A DNA stretch of 64,000 nt, taken from contig JAKVOU010000001.1 in the NCBI GenBank assembly GCA_022482625.1, positions 1,474,784 to 1,538,783 of the forward strand, written 5' to 3'. The stretch is from Spirochaetia bacterium. Its GTDB lineage: Bacteria > Spirochaetota > Spirochaetia > Sphaerochaetales > Sphaerochaetaceae. A program made the position numbers and the translations under genes. The notes under the pieces are model-generated. The model was not told the DNA's origin. It was given only the letters and a program-made list of their open reading frames with translations, and did not search any database. Numbering within the stretch: the first letter of the stretch is position 1; every line of letters begins with the position of its first letter. Positions 53,008 through 62,574 of this stretch are shown here, in pieces.

Positions 53008-53529
53008 TCAGATAAATCTCCAGTATGCACCGAGGCAAGCGCCGACCACAACCTGACTTTTCATGCTCGAATCATTATTAAAGACTATCCGATAACCAGG
53101 GAACACACGGAAATAAAAATCAATGGGCATGTTGTCATTCAATCCCCACTCAAGACCAAGATTTGCCAGTGGTGTCAGGGCAAATGTATTGCCGTCAGAG
53201 GCAATGTTGGCAATGCCACCTACACCGCCGAATACATGAAGGTCATCCCTGTCATCAAGTTCAAATGCATAAAGTTCAGTCATGGAATAGGCAGAGATAT
53301 CAATCGTCTTATCGTTAAGGACATTGAATCCGACAGAACCTGCCATCGTCAACTTCTTGTTGACTACATATTTGGCAGAAATCCCTTCAGTCGTACCGAC
53401 TTCAAGTCCAAGATTGAAATCAGCATCGGTATAGGTATGTTCCTTGATAGTTGTCTTAAGTGACTTTGCACTCACAGGCGCAAGTACCAGCGCACAAAAA
53501 ACTGCAGCCAGCAATAATTTCTTTTTCAT
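53008..53529 (-). CDS. Small outer-membrane-type beta-barrel protein
   Basis: Signal peptide MKKKLLLAAVFCALVLAPVSAKS, then alternating strands (FNLGLEVGTTEGISAKYVV, LTMAGSVGFNVL, DLHVFGGVGGIANI, FALTPLANLGLEWG) ending in W-R-F-I, a terminal aromatic typical of barrel proteins. At 173 aa it would be an eight-stranded barrel, like DUF3996-type spirochaete proteins. The start is ATG 53529 after GGAGAG; the frame extends 37 codons upstream without a ribosome site. Confidence 0.78.
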   Translation of the reverse strand: MKKKLLLAAVFCALVLAPVSAKSLKTTIKEHTYTDADFNLGLEVGTTEGISAKYVVNKKLTMAGSVGFNVLNDKTIDISAYSMTELYAFELDDRDDLHVFGGVGGIANIASDGNTFALTPLANLGLEWGLNDNMPIDFYFRVFPGYRIVFNNDSSMKSQVVVGACLGAYWRFI

Positions 53530-53724
53530 TCGTCTCTCCTTGAGGTATCCCTCAGATAGTTGATCTGTGCCCATCATACCATGCATCATGTCTCTGTGGA
53601 AGTAAAAAACTATTTGTTTTTCAACAAATATACCACTCAACTATAGAATTTCTTTCTGTAAAGAATGGGCAATGCTATCCAGAGCATCCCTTATTCAGTA
53701 TGATGCAGTACGAGGAGCAATTTT

Positions 53725-54771
53725 ATGGACGATACTACCAAACTGACCCCGCCATTGTCACTTTTCGGGCTTTCTCCTGAGGACATGGTCAAGGCACTTG
53801 GTCTTGAAAAACCCTTTCAGGGCAAACAGATATTCAATTGGATAGTCAAAGGTACCTCTACTTTCGAAGAAATGACAAACCTCAGCAAGGCCGAACGGGA
53901 AAGGCTCTCGGCATTGATGCCCAGCACCTACTCTTCCCAAGTCATCGATACCCAAAAGGATGAAACAGGAGCAACGAAACTCGCCATCCGACTTTTTGAC
54001 GGCAAGGTAATCGAATGTGTCCTTCTCACGGATGAGGAAGGTCATCTTTCAGCCTGTCTATCAAGCCAAGTCGGCTGTGCCATGGGCTGTAAATTTTGTC
54101 GGACAGGTACCATGGGACTTTACAGGAACTTGGCAACAGAAGAAATCATCGAACAATTTGCACATTTGTCAAAGCTAGGAAATATCACGCATATCGTTTT
54201 CATGGGAATGGGTGAACCTATGGCAAACATGCATGCCGTACTGGCTGCAATCCGATATTTCCATAGGGAAGATACCTATAATCTGAGCTTGAGGAGAATT
54301 ACCATCAGTACCTGTGGCATAGTAAGCGGTATCAATGAACTGGCAGAACTGGGTTTCCCCATCAAACTTGCTGTTTCCCTGGTCAGTGCAGAAGATACCA
54401 CGCGCTCATCCATCATGCCGATCAATGACCGTTGGGGCCTTAAGCAACTCCGGCAGTCCTTGATTCATTTCCAAAACAAGGGAGGTAAGAAAATCACCCT
54501 TGAGTATTGCATGCTCTCCGGCGTCAACTGTGACGAAACCGCAGCAAAAGCATTGGCAGACTTTACAAACGGATTGCTGTGTGTCGTCAATCTCATTCCA
54601 TGGAATCCCGCCGCAGAACTTCCATGGAAAACACCATCCACGGAAGAAATCAACAAGTTCTGCCTATTCTTGAATGATTTCGGCGTCTACTATGTAAGAA
54701 GATACACAAAAGGTCGAAACATCAACGGAGCTTGTGGTCAATTGGCTACACATATAAAGGAAAACAGCTAA
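53725..54771 (+). CDS. rlmN: 23S rRNA (adenine2503-C2)-methyltransferase
   Basis: Radical SAM enzyme that methylates A2503 of 23S rRNA and A37 of some tRNAs. The radical SAM cysteines are CAMGCKFC (Cx3Cx2C); the reaction cysteine is in GRNINGACGQL. Family blocks KPFQGKQIFNWI, IVFMGMGEPMANM and RRITISTCGIV are present. At 348 aa it is normal. GAGGAG stands seven bases before the ATG. A terminator follows. Confidence 0.95.
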   Translation: MDDTTKLTPPLSLFGLSPEDMVKALGLEKPFQGKQIFNWIVKGTSTFEEMTNLSKAERERLSALMPSTYSSQVIDTQKDETGATKLAIRLFDGKVIECVLLTDEEGHLSACLSSQVGCAMGCKFCRTGTMGLYRNLATEEIIEQFAHLSKLGNITHIVFMGMGEPMANMHAVLAAIRYFHREDTYNLSLRRITISTCGIVSGINELAELGFPIKLAVSLVSAEDTTRSSIMPINDRWGLKQLRQSLIHFQNKGGKKITLEYCMLSGVNCDETAAKALADFTNGLLCVVNLIPWNPAAELPWKTPSTEEINKFCLFLNDFGVYYVRRYTKGRNINGACGQLATHIKENS

Positions 54772-54796
54772 ATATCTTTTCCTTCAGACATCAAAA

Positions 54797-54834
54797 AGGA
54801 ATCCAAGTGCAGATGACACTTGGATTTCCTTTTA
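54797..54834. terminator. Bidirectional terminator between rlmN and alaS
   Basis: GGAATCCAAGTG ... CACTTGGATTTCC with TTTT on the plus strand and TTTTT on the minus strand. Confidence 0.8.
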
Positions 54835-54863
54835 TAAACAGACCCTAATCAATAAGCAACAGC

Positions 54864-56660
54864 TTATTTTTCCAATACTGCCTTGATCCTGCGGACTCCG
54901 GCACTGGAAGATTGCTCCTTCAGTATCTTGAAATGTCCCATATCACCGGTATGGGTAACATGAGGGCCACCACAGACTTCCTTGGAGAAATCTCCGATGG
55001 AATAGACCGAAACCTGTTCGCCATATTTGCTGTCAAAGAATGCAATTGCCCCTTGGGCTTTTGCCTCATCAAGACTCATCGTCTCACACTTGACCGGCAA
55101 ATCACGCTTGATCTGTTCATTGACGATATCCTCGACCTGCTGGAGCTCTTCGGAAGTCATCTTCCTCGGATGAGTAAAATCGAAACGGAGACGATCAACG
55201 GTTATGTTGGAACCTTTCTGCCCGACATGAGTGCCAAGGACCTGCCGCAATGCCTGATGAAGCAGGTGAGTAGCCGTATGGAGGGCTGTCGTCTCAGCCT
55301 TATGGTCTGCAAGACCACCTTTGAACTGCTGCTCTGCTCCGCTCCGGCTCAGCTGCTGATGCTTTCCAAAAGCCTTCTCGAAACCTTCCAAATCAACAGT
55401 AAGTCCATTTTCCTTTGCCAACTCACTGGTGAGTTCAATTGGGAAACCATAGGTATCGTATAGCTTGAACGCCAACCGTCCGGGAATCATCTTGGCATTG
55501 CCCTTCAGAAGGTTCGGAAGCATCTTTTCGAATTCCCGCTCTCCCTTCGAAAGGGTCGTACTGAATTTTGCTTCTTCAGCTGAAAGTTCCGAATAGATAA
55601 AATCCGTATGCTGGGTCAGTTCGGGATATGGTTTCTTGTAAAGATCAATGACAATGGCAGCGAGCTTGTTCAAAAACTCTCCCTCAATGCCAAGTTTCTT
55701 GCCATGACGTACTGCACGCCTGATCAAACGGCGCAGGATATAGCCCTGTCCGACATTGGAAGGGCCGATTCCCTTCTGGTCACCAAGGATAAAGACACTG
55801 GTACGGATATGGTCTGCAAGGATACGGATTGACATATCGGTCTCTTCGCTTTCTCCATACTTGACTGAAGAAATCGATTCTATGCCTTTTATGATAGGCT
55901 GAAACACTTCAGTTTCATAGACATTCTTCTTACCCTGAAGAATGGCGATAGTCCTCTCGATGCCCATACCGGTATCGACGCACTTGCGGTCCATTTCAAC
56001 ATAACTGCCATCTGCAAGTTTCTTGAAGCCCATGAACACATCATTCCAGATTTCAAAGTACTTGCCGCAGGGACAACCGGGCTTACAGTCAGGACCGCAT
56101 TTCGGACGTCCGGTATCTATGAACATCTCACTGTCAGGACCACAGGGACCGGTTTCACCGGCAGGTCCCCACCAGTTGTCCGATCTTGGCATATAGAAGA
56201 TTCTTTCCTTCGGAATACCATGGGACATCCATGCTTCTGCAGCTTCGTCATCACGTGGGACTTCATCATCGCCTGCGAAGACGGTAACCGAAAGTCTGTT
56301 CACATCGATCCCAAGGACTTTCGTCAAAAATTCAAAACTGTATGCAATTGCTTCCTTCTTGAAATAAGCTCCCAAGGACCAGTTGCCTAGCATTTCAAAG
56401 AAAGTCAGGTGATGCGGATCACCTACTGAGTCTATATCGCCCGTTCTGATACATTTCTGATAATCACACAGCTTGTTGCCTGAAGGGTGTTCCTGTCCCA
56501 GTATGTAGGGTACCAAGGGATGCATACCTGCCGTGGTAAACAAGACAGTCGGGTCATTGTCCGGAATCAGCGAGCCCCCGCTGATCTGCTTGTGACCCTT
56601 AGACACAAAGAAATCAATAAAGTTCTGACGCAAGGCGTCTGCTGTTAAGTCTGTATTCAT
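54864..56660 (-). CDS. alaS: Alanyl-tRNA synthetase, short form
   Basis: Catalytic core motifs (FIDFFVSKGHKQISGGSLIP, VGDPHHLTFFEMLGNWSLG, CVDTGMGIERT), then the editing domain with zinc ligands (HTATHLLHQAL; CGGPHVTHTG). The C-terminal C-Ala/oligomerisation domain is missing: 598 aa against about 875 in E. coli. Treponema and Borrelia have the same short form as I remember, so this is probably not a truncation. The ATG at 56660 stands seven bases after a -10 box and there is no ribosome site. Confidence 0.94.
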   Translation of the reverse strand: MNTDLTADALRQNFIDFFVSKGHKQISGGSLIPDNDPTVLFTTAGMHPLVPYILGQEHPSGNKLCDYQKCIRTGDIDSVGDPHHLTFFEMLGNWSLGAYFKKEAIAYSFEFLTKVLGIDVNRLSVTVFAGDDEVPRDDEAAEAWMSHGIPKERIFYMPRSDNWWGPAGETGPCGPDSEMFIDTGRPKCGPDCKPGCPCGKYFEIWNDVFMGFKKLADGSYVEMDRKCVDTGMGIERTIAILQGKKNVYETEVFQPIIKGIESISSVKYGESEETDMSIRILADHIRTSVFILGDQKGIGPSNVGQGYILRRLIRRAVRHGKKLGIEGEFLNKLAAIVIDLYKKPYPELTQHTDFIYSELSAEEAKFSTTLSKGEREFEKMLPNLLKGNAKMIPGRLAFKLYDTYGFPIELTSELAKENGLTVDLEGFEKAFGKHQQLSRSGAEQQFKGGLADHKAETTALHTATHLLHQALRQVLGTHVGQKGSNITVDRLRFDFTHPRKMTSEELQQVEDIVNEQIKRDLPVKCETMSLDEAKAQGAIAFFDSKYGEQVSVYSIGDFSKEVCGGPHVTHTGDMGHFKILKEQSSSAGVRRIKAVLEK

Positions 56661-56667
56661 AACAAGG

Positions 56668-56696
56668 ATAGTACGCATTGCCTTATTTCCTGTCAA
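56668..56696 (-). promoter_or_regulatory. alaS promoter, leaderless arrangement
   Basis: On the minus strand TTGACA (56696-56691), a 17-base spacer, TACTAT (56673-56668), then seven bases before the alaS ATG. Confidence 0.65.
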
Positions 56697-56737
56697 GTTT
56701 ATCTCTGCAACAACAAAGCAAATGGAAGAAAAAAGAG

Positions 56738-57691
56738 CTACGTGTCATCAAAGAGGGAAAGCTGTACATCCCGTTCTGCAGCACTGCCTTTCTTTTTCCG
56801 GGTAATCTTTCTCCCGGATATCAACCGAGCCAGTTCCTGAGGTGTCTTTATGACCACGACACCGTCCTCCTTTGCATAGACTTTGGGCCATTGGAAATTC
56901 CCGTCATTGACCAAATGGATATACAGATATAGCTTTCTGCCATATCCAAGTGCAAACTTGGCTTGCCGTACCCCGTTTCCCGCTTCCCGGTCTTCGACGA
57001 TGACCGAGCCGACTGTCAGTGCACTCATCAAGCGGTTACGGAACAACAGATGCCATTTCTCTGTCGGTGCAGAGGGAGCAAAACGGGTAACGACAACGCC
57101 TCCTTCCTCTGCAATGAAACGCTGGATCTTCTCATGTTCAGGAGGATAGTATTGCCCGAGCGAGGTAGCGATGACAGCCAAGGTAGGAGCAAAATCCCTG
57201 ATGCATCTGGCCTGGGCATAGCCATCAATGCCAAGGGCAAGTCCACTGGCAACAAGGACGCCTTCTTTATTCAATGCATCGGCTGTTTTTTCTGCATATT
57301 CCTTGCCCCAAGGTGATGGTGCAAAGGTTCCCACTACCGCAAGGCTTGTCTGTGCAAGCAGTTCAGTCCTTCCTTGCACATACAGGAAGCGTGGGCAATA
57401 GGGAAAATCATTGACCTGTGATGGCCACAGGACATCATCCTTGTCCAGGACAATGGCATCCTGTGGCAATTTTTCAAAACAGGCACAGCAATGGTCATAT
57501 GCTTTCTGTACTTCAGGAATCTCAACATTGAGCACTTCAGAGATGAATGGAAATTCTTGTACAATAGGTTTTGACAAGTCACAATAACCAGCAAGGACAT
57601 CATAAGCATGTCCTGCAACATCTTCTTTTCTGCCACAGGCTTCCATCAGAATCTCATAGTTCAGAGCCTGTATTTTCCTTTCGTCTGCCAT
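56738..57691 (-). CDS. dprA: DNA-processing protein DprA
   Basis: Rossmann-fold loader of RecA onto incoming single-stranded DNA in transformation. Seen: LAVVGTFAPSPWGKEYAEKTADAL, the block VASGLALGIDGYAQARCI (family hallmark), AVIATSLGQYYPPEH, and RNRLMSALTVGSVIVED. At 317 aa it is slightly shorter than usual. AAGGTG stands before the ATG. Other competence genes are not in the window. Confidence 0.9.
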   Translation of the reverse strand: MADERKIQALNYEILMEACGRKEDVAGHAYDVLAGYCDLSKPIVQEFPFISEVLNVEIPEVQKAYDHCCACFEKLPQDAIVLDKDDVLWPSQVNDFPYCPRFLYVQGRTELLAQTSLAVVGTFAPSPWGKEYAEKTADALNKEGVLVASGLALGIDGYAQARCIRDFAPTLAVIATSLGQYYPPEHEKIQRFIAEEGGVVVTRFAPSAPTEKWHLLFRNRLMSALTVGSVIVEDREAGNGVRQAKFALGYGRKLYLYIHLVNDGNFQWPKVYAKEDGVVVIKTPQELARLISGRKITRKKKGSAAERDVQLSLFDDT

Positions 57692-57884
57692 ATGGACACC
57701 TTATCACAACAAAAAGGGCAAATCAACCGAACTATTACAAAGGAAGACACCAGCTGGAAATATATTATTTGCTTATATCAAAGAAAAATAAAGACATGTT
57801 TCACCAACAATCCAGGCTCCAGAGCCTACTATGTTTCTCTTCCTCAAAAGACCCAATGTTTTCTTACTTTTTCAAGAATCCATG

Positions 57885-57913
57885 TTGACACAACCTTTGA
57901 TACAGTGTATAAA
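57885..57913 (+). promoter_or_regulatory. tRNA-Phe promoter
   Basis: TTGACA (57885-57890), a 17-base spacer, TATAAA (57908-57913), just 13 bases before the tRNA. Confidence 0.8.
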
Positions 57914-57926
57914 CAACAACGTTGAT

Positions 57927-57999
57927 GCCGCTTTAGCTCAGTTGGTAGAGCAAAGGACTGAAAATCCTTGTGTCCTCGGTTCGATTCCGAGAGGCGGCA
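57927..57999 (+). tRNA. tRNA-Phe (anticodon GAA)
   Basis: Acceptor GCCGCTT / AGGCGGC, D-arm GCTC...GAGC, anticodon stem AAGGA / TCCTT with loop CTGAAAA (GAA), T-arm CTCGG-TTCGATT-CCGAG, discriminator A. CCA is not encoded. An integrase remnant follows, so its 3' end is a likely attachment site. Confidence 0.95.
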
Positions 58000-58117
58000 A
58001 AACTTTAAAAGATTATCTTCTTAATAAAAATCAAATTACAATAAAGAATCAGTTCCTGAGATACCATTTTGGATACCAGATATCCAGAAATTTTGCATTT
58101 TCTCGTTAATTTTATAC

Positions 58118-58729
58118 ATAGTAAAAGCAAAAAGCTTACAGATCCAAAAAAAAGGAAAAAACATCAGAGCGGCTTTCAAAGAAGAGTCAGGCAAGTGATA
58201 TTCCACCGGTACTGCTGATAGAACGGAGACAGTGCTCTGGGCTGAAGCACAGCTGAAAAATTACGGCCTCCCAACAACCAACGATTACGAACCTACTCTT
58301 GCAGAGTTTGCATCAGGATTCTTTACGCCTGAAGACCCTCATGGATTTAGAAAGCGCAATGAAAGGCGTCATCATGATTTCCCCGAAAGTTATTACAGCG
58401 GACTTCAGGCTCGGCTCGACAATTGGATATTGCCTAAACATGGACATTTTCTATTATCGGGACTCAACGATGTCATGATTGAAGACTTCATCCTTGACAT
58501 TCCCCGCTCAGATGATACAAAGAGCAAGATACTTGTCGCATACCGCTACGTACTGGACACCGCACGACGCGAAGATTATCTCAACGAGAATCCGGCGGAA
58601 CGGGTCAAAATGGTCACAGTAAGTGATGCAAAGGAAAGGCAGGTATTCACCTCGGAAGAACTCAGCAAGATGTCCGCTATTAACCTAGAGAGACTTCCTC
58701 CAACTTTCAGGAGATCAGGACATCTCTGA
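58118..58729 (+). pseudogene. Truncated tyrosine integrase (phage/island type)
   Basis: The protein is the N-terminal (DNA- and core-binding) part of a tyrosine recombinase: YSTGTADRTETVLWAEAQL, the SAM-like core-binding region to about ERVKMVTVSDAKERQ, then VFTSEELSKM. The catalytic domain with Arg/His/Tyr is absent. An in-frame TGA (58196-58198) interrupts GK-stop-YSTGT, where CGA (Arg) would fit. The codon at the expected start reads ATA. It stands behind tRNA-Phe, as integrases of tRNA-targeted islands do. Confidence 0.7.
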
Positions 58730-58785
58730 AAAATCTTCTTGACATTCACAGTTCTAAACCAGCAATTTTATCTGCGAAATTTCGT

Positions 58786-59835
58786 TTATACAGTACTATT
58801 TTCAGGAAGTTTCAGGTATTTTTCTTCTGAAGTAACAGTGATACTCCAGTTATCATATGCCAGTTGATAATCATTTTTTTCAAGAGGATGTTTAATCATA
58901 GTATTATAATCCCATCTGTTATGTTGACAGCATATATTCATATATGATTGACACAAAGTCCTTATACCCTTATAAACTTCCATCCAAGATTCAGTAGACC
59001 GAAAACAATTTGTCAGAATTTTAGATATATTCTCAGTCTTTTGTTGGAAATCCTCATCGTATGCATTCTTTCTAATAATTCTCCCTAAAAAAGAAATTAT
59101 ATAAAAAGGAGATATAAGCACTGATTGATCATGTATTATAATTTTCTTATTTTTATCTGCATAGTTAAATAATAAAGTTAGCAATATTAAATCATCATAT
59201 GAGATATGATCTTGCAATTTCACAACATAATCTTTAAATAAATCAGTTTTTTGCTTCAGCAAGTGACTCTTTTCTTGAATGGCAACAGCAGGATCATTAA
59301 AAAAAGCAATAAAAACTTGCAAAACTTTTTCCAAATCAAATCTAAGCGCGGCAAAGTCATGCTGAGCACAAGGATTCTCAGAAATGGTTTCTGGAAAAAG
59401 TTTTCTATATTCTTCAAAATTATGAAAATAGTTAAGTTTATCTTCCCTTCCCATAGACCGAAATTTTTCCTTATCACTCATCTTGACACAAAGAAACAAA
59501 CCTCTCTTTTTAAAACCTTCTTGCAGCTTACGAAAACTATCAAATTGGGAAACAGTAAAAGCTTTATCAGGAACAGCAGTTTGTCTATTAGTATATTTGA
59601 CCACATTTCTATAGAATATATCATTCTCTTCGTTATCTGACGATTGTGGAATAACTAAAACTTTAAGTAAAACATAACTACGATCAAAAACCGAACGCTG
59701 TGATGCCGGTACTTCGCTTACTGCGGATTTTATTGAATTAACGGTTTGACATCCATTTACAATCTTTGGCTGAGGAAGTGAAAGAATTTTTTTATTATTA
59801 TCAGTGTCGGTAGAAATTCGAGCACTACAATTAAC
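58786..59835 (-). pseudogene. AIPR-family gene, C-terminal part (cut by IS)
   Basis: Reads CSARISTD then LPQPKIVNGCQTVNSIKSAV, the hallmark of AIPR (abortive phage infection) proteins, and continues about 347 residues to a stop at 58786. The upstream part of the same gene lies at 61671-62528. The 10 codons before CSARIS belong to the IS end and are not part of the original gene. Joining both parts across the 6-bp duplication restores the frame (ITVN then CSARIS) with about 633 residues in total. Confidence 0.85.
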
Positions 59836-59865
59836 TAATAGTTTCCCAAATCTCAACACTATATA
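59836..59865 (+). repeat. Left terminal inverted repeat of the IS
   Basis: A 30-bp repeat that differs from the right one at one position (A/G at base 5). Confidence 0.88.
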
Positions 59866-60064
59866 ATCTGGCCTGAAATGTCCGAATAATACGCCTGTCT
59901 GTCCAACAAATCAGTTGCAAGCCCTTGATACCAACATCTTTCTGCTGCAGATGTGTTCCCATGGAGGTCCTTTTCTTTGGGAAAAAGCTCCAGCTATGCC
60001 TCCAGCCCGTTGAAATATAGTTTAGATTATGCAATAATATAAACTATATAAACGAGGTCTTACA

Positions 60065-61612
60065 ATGGCTGTACCGGAAGCTGTCAGAAAGGTCGAGAGA
60101 CCGAAGAATACAATCGTCGTCGCGAACAGGGGCAACGGGATATGCAAGTACTCCGTCATCCAGAGGATCGGATGCAGGAGGGTGGACGGGCGGAACATCC
60201 CCGTCAACGGGGCGACCGTCGGCCACATCATCGGCGGCAGATTCGTCCCCGAAAGGACGGCTGTCTCAGCAAGGGCGATAGACCTGAAGGACTTTGCCGA
60301 GATCGAGCTCATGGACCGGCTGTCATCCGGCCTGCTGGCGGAGCTGGATGCCGTCTTCAGTGCGGCAGACGCGAGGAGGATCTATGTGCTGGCGATGCTT
60401 CGCGTCGCCTATGGGGGCATGCCCTACTACAAGGCCTGCCTGAAGTACGAGCTGAGCTGGGTGAGCATCCTGTTCCCGTCCCTGCCCATGGGCAAGAACA
60501 GCATCTGCAGCTTCCTGCAGGACCTGGGCAAGTCCTGTGCCCTCATAGCCACCTTCATGAGGACAAGGGCCGGGCGGATAGCGGCGGAAGAGCACATAGC
60601 CATAGACGGCACGCTGAAGACCGACAGCAGCACAGTGAACTCACTTTCGCATTATTCACGGAAAGCCAGGACAAAAGGCACGAAGGACATATCCGTCCTG
60701 TTCGCCTACGACATAGACACCGACGAGCCGGTATGCTCGAAGGTCTTCCCCGGCAACATCGTGGACGGACGTGCCTATGAGGCATTCCTGCGGGAAACAG
60801 GCATACGGCAGGGCATCCTCATGGGTGACAAGGGGTTCCCGAAGGGCCAGGCCGAAGAAGTGTTCAGGGAAAATCCCGGCCTCAGCTGGCTGAACCCGAT
60901 AAAGAGGAGCGACAGGAGGATCGGGAACAACAGGATGTACGACTATGAGGGCGTGCTGGCAGACAGGGACCATGATGTCCTGTACAAGAAGGCAAAGGCC
61001 AGGGGCTGCTACCTTTATTCCTTCTATGACAGGAAGAGGGCGGCGAAGGAGGAAAGGGACTACTTTGCAAGGATAAAGGGCAGGGACGGCTACGACGCCC
61101 GGGCCATGGAGGAGAAAGGCAGGAAGTTCGGCACGGTGGTCTTCGAGTCTGACCTGGACGTCTGTCCTGGCCTTGTCTACAGGCTGTATGACCGGAGGTG
61201 GCTCATAGAGGAATGCTTCCGCTACTACAAGGTGGCGACGGAGTTCGACGACACCAAGGTCCATTCGGACTATTCGGTCATAGGGAGTGAATTCATCAAC
61301 TTCATCTCCTCGGTGATGACCATGAGGTTGGTCAGGGAGTTTGATGATACGGGACTGTCACGGAAGATGAGCTATTCGGAGATAATGGGCGAGCTCAAGT
61401 CCGCCAAGAAGGCCAGGATCACCGACGGCGGGGACTGGCTGTTCGTCCGTTTCACTGCCCACACGGAAGAAACCCTCAGGATATTGGGCATCCTACCCCG
61501 GGACGTTTCTCCGGAACCCAAGAAAAGAGGAAGGCCCAGGAAGCCCGTCGATCCAGACAGGCCGAAGAGACGTCCGGGGAGACCGAGGAAGAACCCGTTG
61601 CCAGTCCAATAG
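60065..61612 (+). CDS. Transposase (IS1634 / IS4-type DDE family)
   Basis: DDE transposase with catalytic residues in HIAIDGTLKTDSS (first D), GILMGDKGFPKGQ (second D) and LIEECFRYYKVATEFDDTK (E, the YREK-like block). At 515 aa it is normal for the family. The C-terminus bears two AT-hook motifs, KKRGRPRKPV and RRPGRPRKN. GAGG lies seven bases before the ATG. A stem TATAGTTTA / TAAACTATA (60016-60048) stands before the ribosome site and may limit expression. Confidence 0.92.
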   Translation: MAVPEAVRKVERPKNTIVVANRGNGICKYSVIQRIGCRRVDGRNIPVNGATVGHIIGGRFVPERTAVSARAIDLKDFAEIELMDRLSSGLLAELDAVFSAADARRIYVLAMLRVAYGGMPYYKACLKYELSWVSILFPSLPMGKNSICSFLQDLGKSCALIATFMRTRAGRIAAEEHIAIDGTLKTDSSTVNSLSHYSRKARTKGTKDISVLFAYDIDTDEPVCSKVFPGNIVDGRAYEAFLRETGIRQGILMGDKGFPKGQAEEVFRENPGLSWLNPIKRSDRRIGNNRMYDYEGVLADRDHDVLYKKAKARGCYLYSFYDRKRAAKEERDYFARIKGRDGYDARAMEEKGRKFGTVVFESDLDVCPGLVYRLYDRRWLIEECFRYYKVATEFDDTKVHSDYSVIGSEFINFISSVMTMRLVREFDDTGLSRKMSYSEIMGELKSAKKARITDGGDWLFVRFTAHTEETLRILGILPRDVSPEPKKRGRPRKPVDPDRPKRRPGRPRKNPLPVQ

Positions 61613-61640
61613 GCTATGACGGTTTCCCTGTCTGAGGCAC

Positions 61641-61670
61641 TATATAGTGTTGAGATTTGGGAAACCATTA
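61641..61670 (-). repeat. Right terminal inverted repeat of the IS
   Basis: Reverse complement of the left repeat with one mismatch; followed by ATTAAC. Confidence 0.88.
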
Positions 61671-62528
61671 ATTAACAGTAATTCCATTATTATAATAAAG
61701 AAAAAATTTTCTTCTTTTCTCATCTCTTAACGTTTTAATAATTTCACCATTAATCCCGCTTTCACCTAAATATTCTCTAATGTTCTTATCAAAGATTGGA
61801 TATTGTTTTGCTTCTGCCTCCTCTAATAATCTAAAAATCTCAAGTACAGGTGTAATAATATAATAGGCTTCATATGGTAAATCTAATTTATATTCTTCAT
61901 TTATTGCTGCATAGCCTTTTCCCATATAAGTTTTCAACTTAAAAGTAAATGCTTGGGACTCTGTATAACTACGTTCATAATATCCATCATATAATTTCTT
62001 CAAATCCAAAAACTCAGCTTTATAAGTACATCCCTCATCCACAAATCGATTTCTATTGAAAGAATCAAACATTTTCAATGTACTCTCAGGTAGTTTTTTT
62101 TCAGTTGTGCAACAAAAAAATAAATGTACAACCGCATCGCTATCATTTTTTATATCGGTAAATATTTTTTGCAATTCTTTCGAACGCGAATAAGTGCCAG
62201 TCTGTAACGCTTCTAGCGGACTATTCAAAAAATAACTTACATCTTCACGCGAAATTGAAGTATTTTCCCCATAGTACTTACTTTGAATAAGAAACAACTC
62301 TTTGTCTTCTTTAAAATAGCCAAAACAATCAACACCCTTATCGTTGTATTCCTCGATAAGATCTTTACATTCAGAAATATCCTTATGAAGTAAGTTTATC
62401 AATATCCAATAATTAAACGCATATGATGTCCTTGAAAGCTTCGAATCAATCTCACCATATTCTTCCTGAATATCATGAATATCAGTTCCAATTTGTTTAT
62501 TAAATAATCCTGGATTATAATCAATCAT
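61671..62528 (-). pseudogene. AIPR-family gene, N-terminal part (cut by IS)
   Basis: 285-286 residues. The first 110 contain a PD-(D/E)xK-like block (KGVDCFGYFKEDKELFLIQSKYY), usual at the N-terminus of AIPR proteins; the part ends with the AIPR motif FFLYYNNGITVN. The ATG follows AAGGGA. The frame then stops at a TAA formed at the duplication/IS junction. It lies 46 bases after the Sau3AI-like gene, as in restriction loci. Confidence 0.85.
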
Positions 62529-62574
62529 TTTAAATCCCTTCTAATTTTATATTCTAACAACTATTAATATTTGA

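Larger units (their letters stand above)
59836..61670 (+). mobile_element. IS1634-like insertion sequence (1,835 bp), complete
   Basis: The ends are defined: 30-bp terminal inverted repeats (59836-59865 and 61641-61670, 29/30 identical) beginning TAATAGTTTCCCAAATCTCA. Both sides carry the 6-bp direct repeat ATTAAC (59830-59835 and 61671-61676). One transposase ORF fills the inside. The element is much richer in G+C than its surroundings, suggesting recent arrival. It interrupts the AIPR gene. Confidence 0.9.

Noticed and set aside
54864-56660. alaS as a truncated pseudogene
   Set aside because: The missing C-terminal domain is typical of spirochaete alaS; all active-site and editing motifs are present and a terminator follows.
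60142-60780. Long ORFs in other frames inside the transposase gene
   Set aside because: High G+C makes stops rare; these are shadow frames without ribosome sites.
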